Positions 1 to 41,888 of a stretch of DNA of 64,000 nucleotides are shown piece after piece (positions within the stretch are counted from its first letter, which is position 1; each line of letters starts with the position of its first letter). The position numbers and the translations under genes are program-made. The stretch comes from Chaenocephalus aceratus. Its lineage: Eukaryota > Chordata > Actinopteri > Perciformes > Channichthyidae. Where the stretch lies: positions 28,756,504 to 28,820,503 of the forward strand of contig CM043801.1 of the NCBI GenBank assembly GCA_023974075.1, in the 5' to 3' direction. Under the pieces are notes generated by a model that saw only the letters and a program-made list of their open reading frames with translations, searched no databases and was not told the DNA's origin.

Positions 1-255
1 CAGAAGTCTAGGGAAACTAATTGCAAGTCTCTTCAGTGAGCATGTCACAAAATGATTTAGAAAGAAAAAAAGTGAAATCTTGAAATAAAAGTCTAATTCT
101 GAGAAAAAAGTCAAATGAGAGATGCATTGTGGGACATGTAGTTTGTGTGCTTCTGTAAATCAGCCTGTAACCGTTCTTTGCAAGCTCTTGTGGGGCCGCA
201 TAAAATGAAGTCGCGGGCCGGATTTGGCCCCCGGGCCTTGAGTTTGACACCCCTG
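1..255. mobile_element. hAT non-autonomous element, right end (cut by window edge)
   Basis: Ends with the inverted repeat TTGAGTTTGACACCCCTG at 238-255. The same internal blocks (TTGCAAGTCTCTTCAGTG, AATGAAGTCGCGGGCCGGAT) recur in the complete copy at 35545-35932. The left end is outside the window. Confidence 0.75.
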
Positions 256-1913
256 CTATAGAGTGTCAGAGCTGTGCATTGTGGGATGGCGCTGACTGCG
301 GTGGAAAGTATCGCAACCACAGTCCTACATGAAACAGGCTTACTGTCAGCACTCAGCACTGAATAGGCTGTCAGAGCAAAGCCTCGCAGATTACCCACAC
401 TGCTCTGCTGCATTCAGTGTGTGCACACCTCAGCAACCAGCCAGGAGAAACATACACAATCAAAAAGCCATGCACCGCAAAAAACAATGACATATCAAGA
501 TCTGATGACAGCAGTTAGGAAGGTGTCTGTCATTTAGCAAATGAAAAAAGGAACGCTGTTGGTAGAAATGCATATTTAAAGGAAGTAAAAAAAAAAGTGT
601 TGTTTAGAAGCACCCAGGCTTGAAATGTGCTTCTGTGGTGCAAGCATATTACTCATCTGTTATATTCACACCATTTGTTGACCTACAATAAGCAGTCCGA
701 AATGAAGCAATTACAAAGATAGATCAGTGTAAGCTACAACTTGGTGTAGGACAGTTCCCAATGTTGGTTAAAATGACTCACTTGATCGTGAATTAACAAA
801 ATAATATACTCTACTGCACAGTGCACAGTGTGTTAGTTTGGTTTCCAGATTTCCCCCAATCTTTGCTGCTTTACTATGAAGTAATAGTTTTCATTCATCA
901 TGCTTTTAGACACTATTCAAAACAAATTGTCCCTCCATGTGTGGCCTTTTCTGGCAGAGATCACAGCTCGATTACTTCAAGTGCTTGCCTGGCTCTAGGA
1001 GGGATCTTAAGATGACTTTCTGTTCTTTGATTTATTTCTGCTGTTCACATCATGTCACTGTGTCAAGAGGACGCCGTTTCCAACCACATGGGCTCAGTTA
1101 TTCCCATTGTATAATTCGGCCTATAAACCTTAGAGAAACAAGACACATTTAAGGGTAAAAAACCTTTCTGAACCTCATTTTTATCCACAGGTTTATAAAA
1201 TGAGAAGGGTCTGTCTTATTTCTTTGTGTCTAATTTGTTATTAAGGAATGCCAGATAAGACATTATACTTTAAGACTTTCCCCCTAAATACATTGACACA
1301 AGGTGCACCTTTAATGTATTGCATGAAGCACTGTTTGGGAATATCAGCTTTTAATTTTCTATGCATTTTTCTTGCAGCATATAGAGGCAGACAGAACATG
1401 TTGGAGAGAGAGAGGAAGAGATGGATGACTAATGAAACAAAATGTTGCATCTAAACTGGGAACATATCCGTTCACACTTATTTTGGTGTTTAAAGGCCTG
1501 CTGTATTTTCAAAGCGATCATTTTATGGAAGTGTTCAACATTTCCTGAGGTGTTTTTTGGTACTTCTTGTGAACCCTGCCTTGTGTGTTTGTTTTTAAAT
1601 ATCACATCACTTTAAAAGGATCTAGTGACCCTCATGTTGTCAAGAAAAAACATTGATATTACGAACATCTCACAGACAGAATCACAGCGTTGACTCCCGG
1701 CCTTGATCACGTCCTCGCCATATTTGATTGCTTCCTGTGATGACGTTGTTCTGGCTGTTGAGTGAAATGATCAGATAACCCCCATGACAGTTTTTTGCTG
1801 GTCCGATTTTCAGTATTGTCATTGAGTTTCTCTTATTGCCTGTTTTGGAAAATATTCACTGTGGCTGAGTTTCAAAATTCTGATTACTGAAATAACTGTT
1901 CTCGGATGTATCA
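256..1913. other. No gene seen: 5' flank
   Basis: AT-rich non-coding sequence. Open frames are short and lack family motifs or splice support. Confidence 0.6.
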
Positions 1914-1921
1914 GTTTAAAA

Positions 1922-2400
1922 CAGGGCTGTCCAAACTATGGCCCGGGGGCCAAATGCGGCCATTTTGAATCGGCCCTCAGCTAATTCAAAAAGTATAATG
2001 AAATATGGCCCACATGAAACGTGTGCTTGTTTTATATTGTTTGTGTTAGAAGCCCACTTTCCAAATCAATTAAACATTTTCTAAAAAATCTAAGTTGATG
2101 AGAAAAAGCCCAATAACTTATTTACATAACCAGCTTGAAATATACCCTTCCTATTTTCTCTTATTATAAGCAATCTGAGGCTTCTGTTTTAAGGGATGAG
2201 CTGTCAACAAAATAAATGAAATCCTATGGAGAGCTGTGATGTAGGCGGTTTATTTCAAGTAACAAGCATAAGTTTCCTACATTTGATTGATTTTGATAAC
2301 TTAACTGAGAAGGCGATATACCTCACCTCTAGTGAGCGGCCCAGCCCTTTGTATATTTTTCTGTGTGTGGCCCTCAGTGAAAAAGGTTTGGACACCCCTG
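1922..2400. mobile_element. hAT-like non-autonomous element with 8-bp target duplication
   Basis: Terminal inverted repeats CAGGGCTGTCCAAACT and AGGTTTGGACACCCCTG bound 479 bp. Flanks are gtttaaaa (1914-1921) and gtctaaaa (2401-2408), an 8-bp duplication with one mismatch, typical of hAT. No transposase frame is present. Confidence 0.8.
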
Positions 2401-2408
2401 GTCTAAAA

Positions 2409-3267
2409 TGTGAGGAGTAGAGATGAAGACACTACAGCTCTTTCTCAAATAATGACCATATTATAAGAAATACACTTAGCTCTGATGTTACCTCCAGAGT
2501 TTTGGGGATTTTAATAGCACATCCCTTCCTCCAGTTGTATTCCATGTGTGGGGTGCAGCATCTCATGAATAGTAATTCTGCAGAGATTGTGATTCCTCCC
2601 CCTGTAGCCCACTCTCCTGGAGGTGAATGTATAAGGACCATAGATCCATACAGCGCTAAGGTGGACATTGATTATAACGCTGAATCAAAATACTGTGGAT
2701 TTGGTAAACATGCTGCAAGCTGTGGTCGGTATTGACTTGTTTCCACACTCAACAGTCACACTGCTATTTTCTACTTCACCGGAGGCGATGGGATGGTACA
2801 GCAGATCACAGATGAGTTTCTGTGCACGACCAAAAAAAGGCTCTTACGGTTGGTTCTGCCTCGGCTATTTATTTTATTCTTAGAAATGCAGTTTTAGAGG
2901 AGTAAAGCAGTCTTACATGAATTGCTTATGAAGTAAGAAAAGATAACTGGAAGCTGTTACAATGTTTGAATAAATATACTGTTTCTGACAAGTTTAGTTT
3001 CAGTGATTTCAGTTTACATTCACAATTACAGAGAAGTAGTAGTTGGCAATACAATCTTGGATCTCAGGCTCTATATAACACTGCCAGTGAAATATTTATA
3101 TAAGATGATATCACACTGAATCAGTATCTTAGTTATTAAGTTAAATATACAACATAAAATACATTTGTATAACATCTTGTTGATCAGAGTGGGCATTTTG
3201 GTGTTGACATTTTGTTTTATTAATTGGATGAACATAATCAAACTGCAATTTTTGAATGTAATACATC
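2409..3267. other. No gene seen: 5' flank
   Basis: Non-coding sequence without recognisable repeats. Short antisense and sense frames at 2432-2735 overlap and have no family signature. Confidence 0.6.
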
Positions 3268-4349
3268 TTAAGCCCCAAGGACTCCCTCGGCGGGTCCTTT
3301 TTTTTTTTGTTCACGACACTGTGTCTCAGGGGATCTTAATATTTAAGAACCTATTAATGTGTTATACCATATTAACGGGAATAATCTCAGCTAACTGACG
3401 ATACAAACATTTTTACCAAAACAAAACACAAGTCTCATAAGAAGCATCGAAATGACCCCTGAGCGAACAATGCTAACCTATTACTGCACCGATAATCACT
3501 CCTAGCTCCCTTATTACTTATCCTAGGTGCACATCCACACACATCTTTTATGATCGCAAGGAGACACAGAATCTAACGGTGCCCACCTCAACACTGAAAG
3601 ATACAAACTCGCGACGTTATCAACAAAAACGTACATCAAAACAAGTGGCGCTAGGTAGCCCACAACGCTAACATGGCTTACCTTCGTCTTTGTCTGGTAT
3701 AAACTGGTCTTCAATGGCATTAATCCATAGGTTAATCCAATGTGTCTGTGTCCCCTTTGAAATGTTCTGATAATCCATAAGCAATAAAACAGCTTTTCCG
3801 TTGCTTTATATCAGAGCAGCGATATTTCTCCCCTCTGCTGCAAGCTAGCATGCGCAGAGACGACACCTTTTTTTTAACATGAGTGTGTGCGGGACGAAAG
3901 ATATGTCACATGTCTAAATCGAACAAGGGGGGCCAGAGATATGGAAAATCCACCCAAATGGCCCCAGTAGAGTTTTTTTTTGCTAAATCTGTCTAAAAAG
4001 GTCAAATATCACTTGTTTTGCATCAATCTTGATACAGGGTACTTATTATATGTGTTGTACTTTGGATTCCTAAAGCTAACCCATCAACCCATCATCCAAG
4101 GTTAGTTTTCACTATAAGTACAAAATATCTTTTGGACGGACACTATAATTTACAGTTTTTTATATGTTCAATCTGAATTTTCTTTAAAATAAAAAATATC
4201 TATATTGATTCTGACTTTTCTACATCCAACTCACAGGTTTATCATTGCTTTGAGAAAAAAGATTATTAATTTAACCCTTTTAGAAGGGAAGATATGTCTG
4301 GGAATGTCATTTTCGAGCCTGAGACCTGAAAAACAGGCTCGGGGTTTAA
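3268..4349 (-). mobile_element. TTAA-flanked non-autonomous DNA element, copy A
   Basis: Bounded by TTAA at both ends (3268-3271, 4346-4349) with inverted ends AAGCCCC and GGGGTTT. It is an inverted copy of 20149-22018. Shared blocks include TCTCATAAGAAGCATC, GACACTGTGTCTCAGGGG and AATGTCATTTTCGAGCCTGA. A TTAA target suggests piggyBac-like mobilisation. A 3-bp TNA duplication (Harbinger) cannot be excluded. No transposase seen. Confidence 0.6.
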
Positions 4350-5165
4350 CAGGTAAGAGGAGCAGCTTTGGAAATTGAATTATCTAACCCAACAGTTTAA
4401 CATCAAACCATCTGTGGTTAAAGTTGGAGTTGAATCTTGTAGCCTTTTTCTTGACAGTCAACACTTTAATAGTTCACTCATTATTTCCCTGCAACCTCAC
4501 TGTGACAACAACTCACTGCGCTTGACTGAATCTAGGAAAAAGTGAAACCTCATCAATCCCTGTGAAGCAAAAACCTGTTGATTTGATATTTCTGTTTGTG
4601 TAGGTATTTTCTAACTTTAGAGAGACAGGCTAACTGTCTCCACCTTCTTGCAATTATTCTAAACTAGGCTAATCGTCTCTTGGCTCCAACGCTGCACTTT
4701 AAGTACAGACATGAGAGTGTTAGACTATTGATTTGCCCACGTCACTGAAGCTCAGTTTCTAAAATATTGAACTACTCCTTTAAAACTCCCAAAGACCTAT
4801 GAAACATGTGTTTTTTCCCCTATAATCTCATGTTGGGGATCAGTAACCTGCCCTCTCCAGTCGTCCCTCCTCCACCCTCACTCACAGTCCCTCCATGTCT
4901 TACATCTTTCATCACATCCTTCCCTTCCTTCTTCTCCACCTCCCTCTTTCCATCCATCTTTTCTCCACCTCCCTTCTCCCAGATGTTAGGAGGGCAGGAT
5001 TGGCCGTTTGCTGCCCCAGCCTCCGGCATGGCGGAGGGGGGGCAAAGCCAGATGTGCGTTTGCATATTCATACAGGCTTCATGAATCTGAAAAGAGCAGA
5101 CAGCCACCGAAAAAGAGAAGGAATTGGATTGGAGGGATTGGAGGACAATTTTCCGGGCAGATGAC

Positions 5166-5174
5166 GTGTGTGTG

Positions 5175-5262
<88 letters not shown>

Positions 5263-5269
5263 TGTGTGT
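5166..5269 (+). repeat. (TG)n-(CGTG)n compound microsatellite
   Basis: A TG run passes into about 19 CGTG units and back to TG, about 50 bp before the candidate exon at 5321. Long frames on both strands here are translations of the repeat. Confidence 0.97.
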
Positions 5270-5320
5270 GGACGCTGAGGGTTTTGGGAGCCGGGCCCTT
5301 GACCTCTCCATCTGGAAGCC

Positions 5321-5356
5321 ATGTCAAGAGTGCCCAAGAACAAAAATGTCTCCTGG
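5321..5356 (+). CDS. Candidate alternative first coding exon (MSRVPKNKNVSW)
   Basis: ATG at 5321 opens a 12-codon frame, MSRVPKNKNVSW, ending at a strong donor (TGG|gtgagt). It leaves phase 0, as the 22929 exon requires. Upstream lie a CT-rich stretch (4860-4980) and a GT/CGTG microsatellite (5166-5269). Beta-subunit genes are known to use several alternative first exons, so a distal promoter here is plausible. The peptide does not match any CACNB N-terminus I remember, so this is an inference from splice signal and phase only. Confidence 0.3.
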
Positions 5357-6088
5357 GTGAGTACTTCCTCTCTAACTGGAAGGTGGGAGGAGTGTAGAGA
5401 GGACGGAGCAGAGAGGGCTGCAGGTGGATCTTAGGAATTCAATTTGAGTGTTTTTTCTAAAATATCTTTCTGCATTATCCGCTCTAATGTTTTATCTTGG
5501 ACTGTTCTCTTAACAAATGCTACATATAGGAATGTCAACACAGAGAATGTTGGCATCATGCTTAACCAAAGCATAGTTTTGCACTATAGAAGGGGTGTCT
5601 TTTGTTGGGTGAGTTTAGTGTTTCCAGATTAAAAACAGAGCAGATGAAGCCATAGTCTTTGATCGCTCGAGTGCCTTGATGTGTCCAACAGCTGTTTGGT
5701 CAAACTATTAAGCTGTCTGTGCTCTTCTCCAGCCTACTTTAAATTAATGCATTCTGCCCAGCCAGCGGAGAAATAAAAGACTATTAACGACAAAATTAAA
5801 GGTGATGACTAGGCCTAAATCAATGAGTATTGGGATCACATGTGCTGACATAGCATGACTGCAGTTTGCAGCTTAACAAAAACACTTTTTGGTTGTGTCC
5901 AATTACAAGCAGGGATGAATTCATGGAGTATTTTTTTTGCTGAGGGCAGATGTGTGGTTTCTCACTGTGTGGACAGAGAGGAGGGCAGAGGGGAGGGCAG
6001 AGGGCAGGCTGGAGTCTGGCGCTCTGCCTAATATTGTGCGTGACATCCATCTCTGCCTCTGCAGAACCTGCTCTACTGTCCCCAGCTT

Positions 6089-6090
<2 letters not shown>

Positions 6091-6141
<51 letters not shown>
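6091..6141 (+). repeat. (CA)n microsatellite
   Basis: Pure CA repeat of about 50 bp bordering the inverted-repeat arm at 6160-6545. Confidence 0.97.
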
Positions 6142-6143
<2 letters not shown>

Positions 6144-6159
6144 TGGTAGTAAGAAGCTT

Positions 6160-6545
6160 AGGGACAGATGTGTATATGTGTGAGAGCGCATGCACATGAA
6201 CATGCGTGCTGTGTAGGGGAGTGAGAAGACTGACAGGTTATTTATGGCTTGTAGCGATTGTGCCTTGTCAGGGGATTAAGCTGCAAGATAAAAGATGTTT
6301 AAGATATCTTTGTTACATTAAAATGCATTGAATCACAAGCTGCAGCCAACAGCCATCGGTCAAAGTTCAGCAACCTTCAGCGCAGCCCCACTTGAATCCG
6401 TGTGCTGCATACATTACTGCAGGACTGTTGAACACACAATACTAGCACATTAATGGAGGATATGCATGCTCAAGCTGATAATGTGAAGAGTGCTCCTAGT
6501 TAATACCTAACTTTGCCCATTATAATACACTTAGTTCAACCCAAT
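6160..6545 (+). repeat. Inverted repeat, left arm (partner 31842-32233)
   Basis: About 390 bp nearly identical to the reverse complement of 31842-32233, with a handful of mismatches by eye. Both arms abut a CA/TG microsatellite. No terminal inverted repeat, target duplication or coding frame was found, so the mechanism is unknown. Confidence 0.85.
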
Positions 6546-7140
6546 TTTGTCTGTGTTTGCACTTGTAGGTTCAGAAATGCATGCCGACATACTTGGAAGG
6601 TGCATGACACTTTTGTACAGAGTGGTGAATATTTTAGTTTCTTAATGTACTGTTTGAGAGAGAGGGTGGTATGCACGCTGGTTTTGAAGGGTTGCTCATC
6701 AGGATGTTATTAAAAGTCTGAACGCTTGACAGTCTTCTTCAGAGTATTGAGGGACAAATGTATACAGAGATGTTTGTCCCACAATATCTTCAATAAAATG
6801 TTGAATATCAAGTCATCGTTTGCATCATGGAGTGTGTCTTCACAGTTGCTTCATGCATTCATTCTGGCAGCTTGTTTCTGCAGCACAGGAGTGATTTGAC
6901 TGCTTTATGTAACATCACAGTTGTGCTCAGAGTCAAAGTAAATGGGAACTCTGTCTGAGTGTTTTGCTGGAACTGGAGGACAGTTGGCTCTCTGGAGGAG
7001 AGTTGAGGTGTCATGAAACAGATTTAGTAATATCTGTGTTTAGCCCAAGTCATGGGCTAAACACTGGGACCTTCCATTTACTCTTTCCCTGTCACACAGT
7101 GCTCTGACCTCTGATGGTGGTGTCCACTCCAGGAATAGAG

Positions 7141-7388
<248 letters not shown>

Positions 7389-7559
7389 CTAGGAACAGAT
7401 GTGTGTTGACCCAGAGGTAAGTGTCATAGCTTCCTGCACCACACTCTCACAGCTTGCCCCTGATGACTCGGCCGTGCATTTTTCCTTTCCCTTCTCCGTT
7501 ATCTAACACTTTCATCATGTGCCCCTCGCATAACATAACTAGGGCCAAGAAAGGGTGGG

Positions 7560-8100
7560 TGGAGGGGGTCTGGAGGACGGGTCTCGGGCGGACGGCCCGG
7601 GGGCAAGGCAGATACCAAGGAGGGGAACTCGGGCGGACGGCCCGGGGGCAAGGCAGAGACCAAGGAGGGGCAAAGGCCACAGCGGGCGAACTCAGGGGGC
7701 CGAGCATGAGGGCGAAGGCAGTGGCAGAAAGTGTCAGGGGGCCGGGCCCGAGGGCGAAGACCACGGCACTCAGGGGGCCGGGCTCGAGGGCGAAGACCAG
7801 ACAGCTCCGGAGGCCGGGCAGAACCCGGTGTCGGCCGAACAGGAACCTGAGCCAGTGGGACAGGCTTCGGCAGGATCCCCCACGGAAGAGGACCAGGAGT
7901 TGGCAGGACCCCCGGCGAGACAGGTGATGGCGGGACCTCCAATGGAACAGGACAAGGGGTTGGCAGGACCCCCGGCAGAAGAGTTGTCAGCGGGACCCCC
8001 AGAGGAACAGGACATAGGATTGGCAGGACGCCCGGCAGGAGAGTAGTCGGCGGGACCTCCAACGGCACAGGACATAGGGTTGGCAGGACCCCCAGCGGAA
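7560..8100. repeat. GC-rich imperfect tandem repeats (about 44 and 60 bp units)
   Basis: Includes two near-identical copies starting GGGCGGACGGCCCGGGGGCA (7580 and 7630 areas) and three to four copies of a TTGGCAGGACCCCCGGC-type unit (7895-8100). GC content is well above the rest of the window. Confidence 0.75.
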
Positions 8101-8119
8101 CCTCCAACGGCACTTGAGT

Positions 8120-8632
8120 AGGGGCTTGATTGGGGACTCGAGAGAGGGCTTGAGAGGGAACTCGAGAGGAAACTGGAAAGTAGACTCGAGAGGTAACTCG
8201 AGAGGTGACTGGAGAGGAGACTCGAGAGGGGACCCGAGAGGGAACTCGAGAGGAGACCTGAGGGGAAACTTGAGAGGAGACCTGAGGGGAAACTTGAGAG
8301 GGGACTCGGGTAGGAACTTGAGAGGTGACTCGAGAGGTGACTGGAGAAGGAACTTGAGAGGTGACTCGAGAGGGGACTCGAGAAGAGACTCGAGAGGGGA
8401 CTCGAGAGGAGACTCGAGAGGGGAGTCGAGAGGATACTCGAGAGGGGAGTCGAGAGGAAACTCGAGAGGGGACTCGAGAGTTGACTTGTAAGGGGACTTG
8501 AACTCGAGAGGTGACTTGAGAGGGGACTCGAGAAGGTACTTGAGAGGTGACTGGAGAGGGAACTGGAGAGGAGACTCGAGAGGGGACTTGAGAGGAGACT
8601 GGAGAGCGAACTGGAGAGGTGACTTGAGACGG
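8120..8632. repeat. 12-bp minisatellite (GGGGACTCGAGA), about 42 copies
   Basis: Units such as GGGGACTCGAGA, GGAGACTCGAGA and GGTGACTTGAGA repeat in 12-bp register, with one 18-bp unit. Because 12 is a multiple of 3 and the unit lacks stops in reverse, all three minus-strand frames are open over 7987-8652 (SSPLSSLL, SRVPSRVS and LESPLESP type repeats). Confidence 0.9.
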
Positions 8633-8849
8633 TAGGTACGCCGACGGGACACGGGGTGCTAGAGTCGGCCGGTACGCCGACAGGACTCGGGGAGATGGCG
8701 TCGGCTGGAGAGCCAACAGGAGACGAGGTGCTGGAGTCGGCTGGTATGCCGACAGGACACGGGGAGCTGGCGTTGGCTGGTACGCCGACAGGATACGGGG
8801 AGCTGGCGTTGGCCGGAGAGCCAGTACTGGAGCCGAAACTGGAGTCGGG

Positions 8850-9207
8850 ACCATGGCTACTGGGGCCGGTACTGGGGCTGGAACCATGGCTGCTGGGGCC
8901 AGGACTGGAGCAGGGACCATGGCTGCATGGGCCGGTTCTGGAGCTGGAAACATGGCTGTAGGAACCGGAACTGAAGCCTGGATCATGGCTGTGTGGGCCG
9001 TTTCTGGAGCCGGAACCATGGCTGCTGGGCAAGGAACCGGAACACGGAACCATGGCTGTGTGGGATGGTACTGGAGCACGGTACCATGACTGTGTGGGCC
9101 AGCACTGGAGCACGGAAACATGGCTGTAAGGTCCGGTTCTGGAGCAGGGACCATGGCTGGCTGGGGCCGGCACTGGAGCCGGAACCATGGCTGCTAGGAC
9201 CGGTACC
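8850..9207. repeat. 33-bp minisatellite, about 11 copies
   Basis: The unit begins ACCATGGCTGCTGGGGCC and is 33 bp (11 codons), so frames stay open through it on both strands. Copies differ at several positions and some are 34 bp. Confidence 0.85.
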
Positions 9208-9571
9208 TGAGTACGAGCTGGCTTCCTGACCTTGCGTCTTTTAGAGGTCTTTTGGAGGCTCCGTGGACCTCCAAACGCCAGGCGGGATCCCAAAAAGGGT
9301 CAGAGAATGGAGACTGGCACTCAGGGCTACGAGAAAAAACTCTGAGAAACTCAGGCAATGAGCTTCTCAACCATGGCACGTTGTCCACCTCCATTTGTGC
9401 CTTTTTGAGGACAGCCTCTTTGTCCCTTTTAGCCGAGGTTCTACTCCATTCAGCATAATGACATTGAAGAGTGTACTCTAGGGAGAACAAGTCCAAATAC
9501 AAATAAAGATCTGCTGGGTCCATTGTTGGTCGGTCCATTCTGTCAGGATGCGTGGAAAAGGTAGGACCCAA
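9194..9571 (-). CDS. Retroelement-associated ORF (MDPADLYLYLDL...)
   Basis: A 125-codon frame as called. The likely start is the internal Met of MDPADLYLYLDLFSLEYTLQ, just inside the LTR. The sequence is not low-complexity at first (residues such as CHYAEWSRTSAKRDKEAVLK), then runs into the tandem-repeat region in a neighbouring frame. I do not recognise a gag domain. The position directly after an LTR suggests it replaces or is a diverged gag. Function unknown. Confidence 0.45.
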   Translation of the reverse strand: MGPTFSTHPDRMDRPTMDPADLYLYLDLFSLEYTLQCHYAEWSRTSAKRDKEAVLKKAQMEVDNVPWLRSSLPEFLRVFSRSPECQSPFSDPFWDPAWRLEVHGASKRPLKDARSGSQLVLRYRS

Positions 9572-9949
9572 ATGCAGAATTTAACAAAAAGCGAGCTTTA
9601 TTAAATCATAAAAGCTGTGGCAAAAAGGCAGTATCCAAAAATATCCAAAAACAAACGAGCAGCACAAGGAACATGGACCGTGGAAACATGGAGGGGAAAC
9701 AATGGACCGACATGGAACACAGGGGAAGACTAGACTAAATACACAGAAGGGTAATTACAGGACAAGACACAGCTGGGCAGGGGAGGGAGAAACACAAGGG
9801 CAACAGGTGAACACAATGAGACAATCAGACACACCAGGGAAACTAACGACAGGGAGGAGGACCAGACAAAACACAAGGAGGAAGACAAAACACCAAATGA
9901 ACAGACTTACAAAACCCATAACCAGACAGACAACACTAAAACCGTGACA
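9541..9949 (-). repeat. LTR-like sequence of the truncated retroelement
   Basis: Begins TGTCACGGTTTTAG and ends CATCCTGACA when read on the minus strand, giving TG...CA ends. A reverse-strand AATAAA occurs near 9597, as expected for an LTR poly(A) signal. Its layout matches the LTRs at 24059 and 28863. Confidence 0.65.
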
Positions 9950-11180
9950 TAAACCTAGTAGTGTGACAAAATGTGCTGGAGGTAGATTTAAGATTTAAGA
10001 TATTTAACAGTGTAGAAATACTTTTAATTTAAAGTACTTCCCTCAAAGATTAATTTAAATAAAGTATGAAACATGGCATCCATGCACACAGGTTTTTATT
10101 TATATAATTTGTCCAAGTTTTGTGATTTTGGAAAACAATTTTTAATTGGATTTACCTTCTATATAAGAAATTGTCCCTGTCAGTCTGTTCTGAGGATTAT
10201 TAAGTAGGAATCTGTAGGAATACTACATTTTTAAATGTCAGTTTTCAAAATAAATTGTCCATTGACCTCCATTAAACAGACAGAAGACATGGTATTGGTG
10301 CAGTGGCGCCACTGTATTGGTGTCGTAAATTCTGCTAATAATAAAAATCTTTGTTGTAATTTGAGCAAACTGGCCTTTTAATTGTGCAGATGGCCAAGGT
10401 GGCACTGAGTAAAACTATTCTACTGAATGTATATTAGTAAAGTTTGATACGTTTAGTTGGATATGTAAAAACATCTCCTTTAACATATAAAACCTAGCTT
10501 TTATCACTGTCGCTCTCGGTGTGATGAGTATGTCTGTTGTAAAGGAATAATGTCGTGCGTGTTAATTCAATCTTTCTGTTGGAGCCAGGCCATTATAATT
10601 CTCCCATTTTGTGCAGCCAAACAGCGGGAAGTTATTTGGATGCACACCCACACACCCACCCACATACTCACACTAATACGGCATCACAGCGGAAGGAGCC
10701 AAATCTGGTCAGCAACACAAATCACACACTCCTCACTTGGCTTTATTTTACGCGCATGGACAGTGCGGACGAGTTGGACACCTTCTTGGTTTGTTGGCCG
10801 CTGGAGGTCAGATTGAACGGTGTGTGTAGAGCAACAGATGCCTAACCGAGAAATAAGCCTTTAATACCCACAGGACTCAGGAGAGGGCAACTACACTCAA
10901 CTCACAATACAACAGACTTAAGTGAAACCCTTCACGCAACTCATCCGTGTCTCGGTGTCGCGTTTCCTTGAGGAATATTTCACTTTTACGCACAAAAAGG
11001 CGCTCTAAGAAGGGTGTTTTTGCTGAGTTAAACAGCGTCCTCGGACACATCCACCTGTTTCAGAGGTAAACTCTGTCTCATGGATTACTTGTCCATGTCT
11101 CTTTTTCTGGAACCAGTTGAACGATAATCTGAGTTTGTCGGTAATCCGTGGGATAACACCAGTGGACCCCTTTAACCACC

Positions 11181-40954
<29,774 letters not shown>

Positions 40955-41880
40955 TGACTGTTGTTTCTCCTGTGGCTTGGTGCATGGTTTTATGCTGCTC
41001 AAGTTATAATGCACTAATGGCCTGGGCAGGGTGTTCTTCTTCATATCATTTGACATTTTAAATTGTTCTTATTTTTACCCTCTGCCACTCACTCACACAT
41101 TTTGTCCTTCTTTCTTTTTTCTATAGCAAAATTCATACTGTCACTCGGTCTTAATTTCATCTTATTCATATGGCGCTATCTCTGTGTATTTAAGCACAAA
41201 CATTTGACAAGATAAATGCAAAGGTCCTGCAACATTTTCCAATGTTCACGCAAAAAGCCAAGAATAATCAAGGTTGCAGTAATTTTATTGTATCCATTAT
41301 GTCAAGATCACAAGTAAATGTTCTTGTTATCTTGGGCTTGTTTTAAAGTGATAACACAATAAATACTCTTGAGTTTCTATTAGTTACACCAAACTAAAAT
41401 GAATTCAATCTAATATACAAGTCCTGCAATAAATCCAACTTTGATGAGGTTATATAGTTCAGTGTGTATTAAACAGGGATAGGTTAGCCTAACCCTTTCT
41501 TAACTCGACAAAAAATATACCTGTTAAGATTTTAAGGTATATTTACCTTTAAAAATAAACTTTTCACAAGTTTACCTAGCCAAAATGACATTACCTGATG
41601 TTCACCTCTCAAAAGTAGATATGAGAAGATGTTACCTTGGCATCTGACAAATTGTGATGTCGATATTTGACACTAAATTGTTAATGGATAGATCAATAGA
41701 TAGAACAATAGATCAAAAGTGAGCGGCAGATTCGTCCTATCTGGAAAAAAGCTATCGGGAGAAAACATCTCTTAAATACAGTAACTTGTGATTTGAGATG
41801 AACAGGAAGAAATTATGGAAATTAATCAATAAGTGTTCTCGGTTTCTGTACACTGAACACATTTATAACTGTTGTTTCTA
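40955..41880 (+). other. 3' UTR and downstream flank
   Basis: AT-rich sequence after the stop codon. An AATAAA hexamer at 41358-41363 is a plausible poly(A) signal, giving a 3' UTR of about 430 bp. A second, CAATAAATCC, is near 41429. Nothing else coding is seen before the Harbinger-like element at 41889. Confidence 0.5.
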
Positions 41881-41888
41881 TAAACTAA

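Larger units (their letters stand above)
7560..9949 (-). mobile_element. Truncated LTR retroelement with tandem-repeat-rich body
   Basis: On the minus strand a 409-bp LTR-like sequence (9541-9949, TGTCA...TGACA) is followed directly by an ATGGACCCAGCAG start, as in the gypsy element at 24059-30301. The body then consists of three tandem-repeat domains. No second LTR and no reverse transcriptase are seen. The element stops near a TG microsatellite. It is probably a non-autonomous or truncated element mobilised by a related gypsy family. Confidence 0.6.

Noticed and set aside
7499..9154. 551-codon Ser/Pro/Val protein as a host mucin-like gene
   Set aside because: The frame is driven by minisatellites, all three frames are open, and the region sits behind an LTR. 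It is better explained as part of a retroelement.
8120..9207. CRISPR-like array
   Set aside because: Units are contiguous tandem repeats without spacers, in a vertebrate genome.
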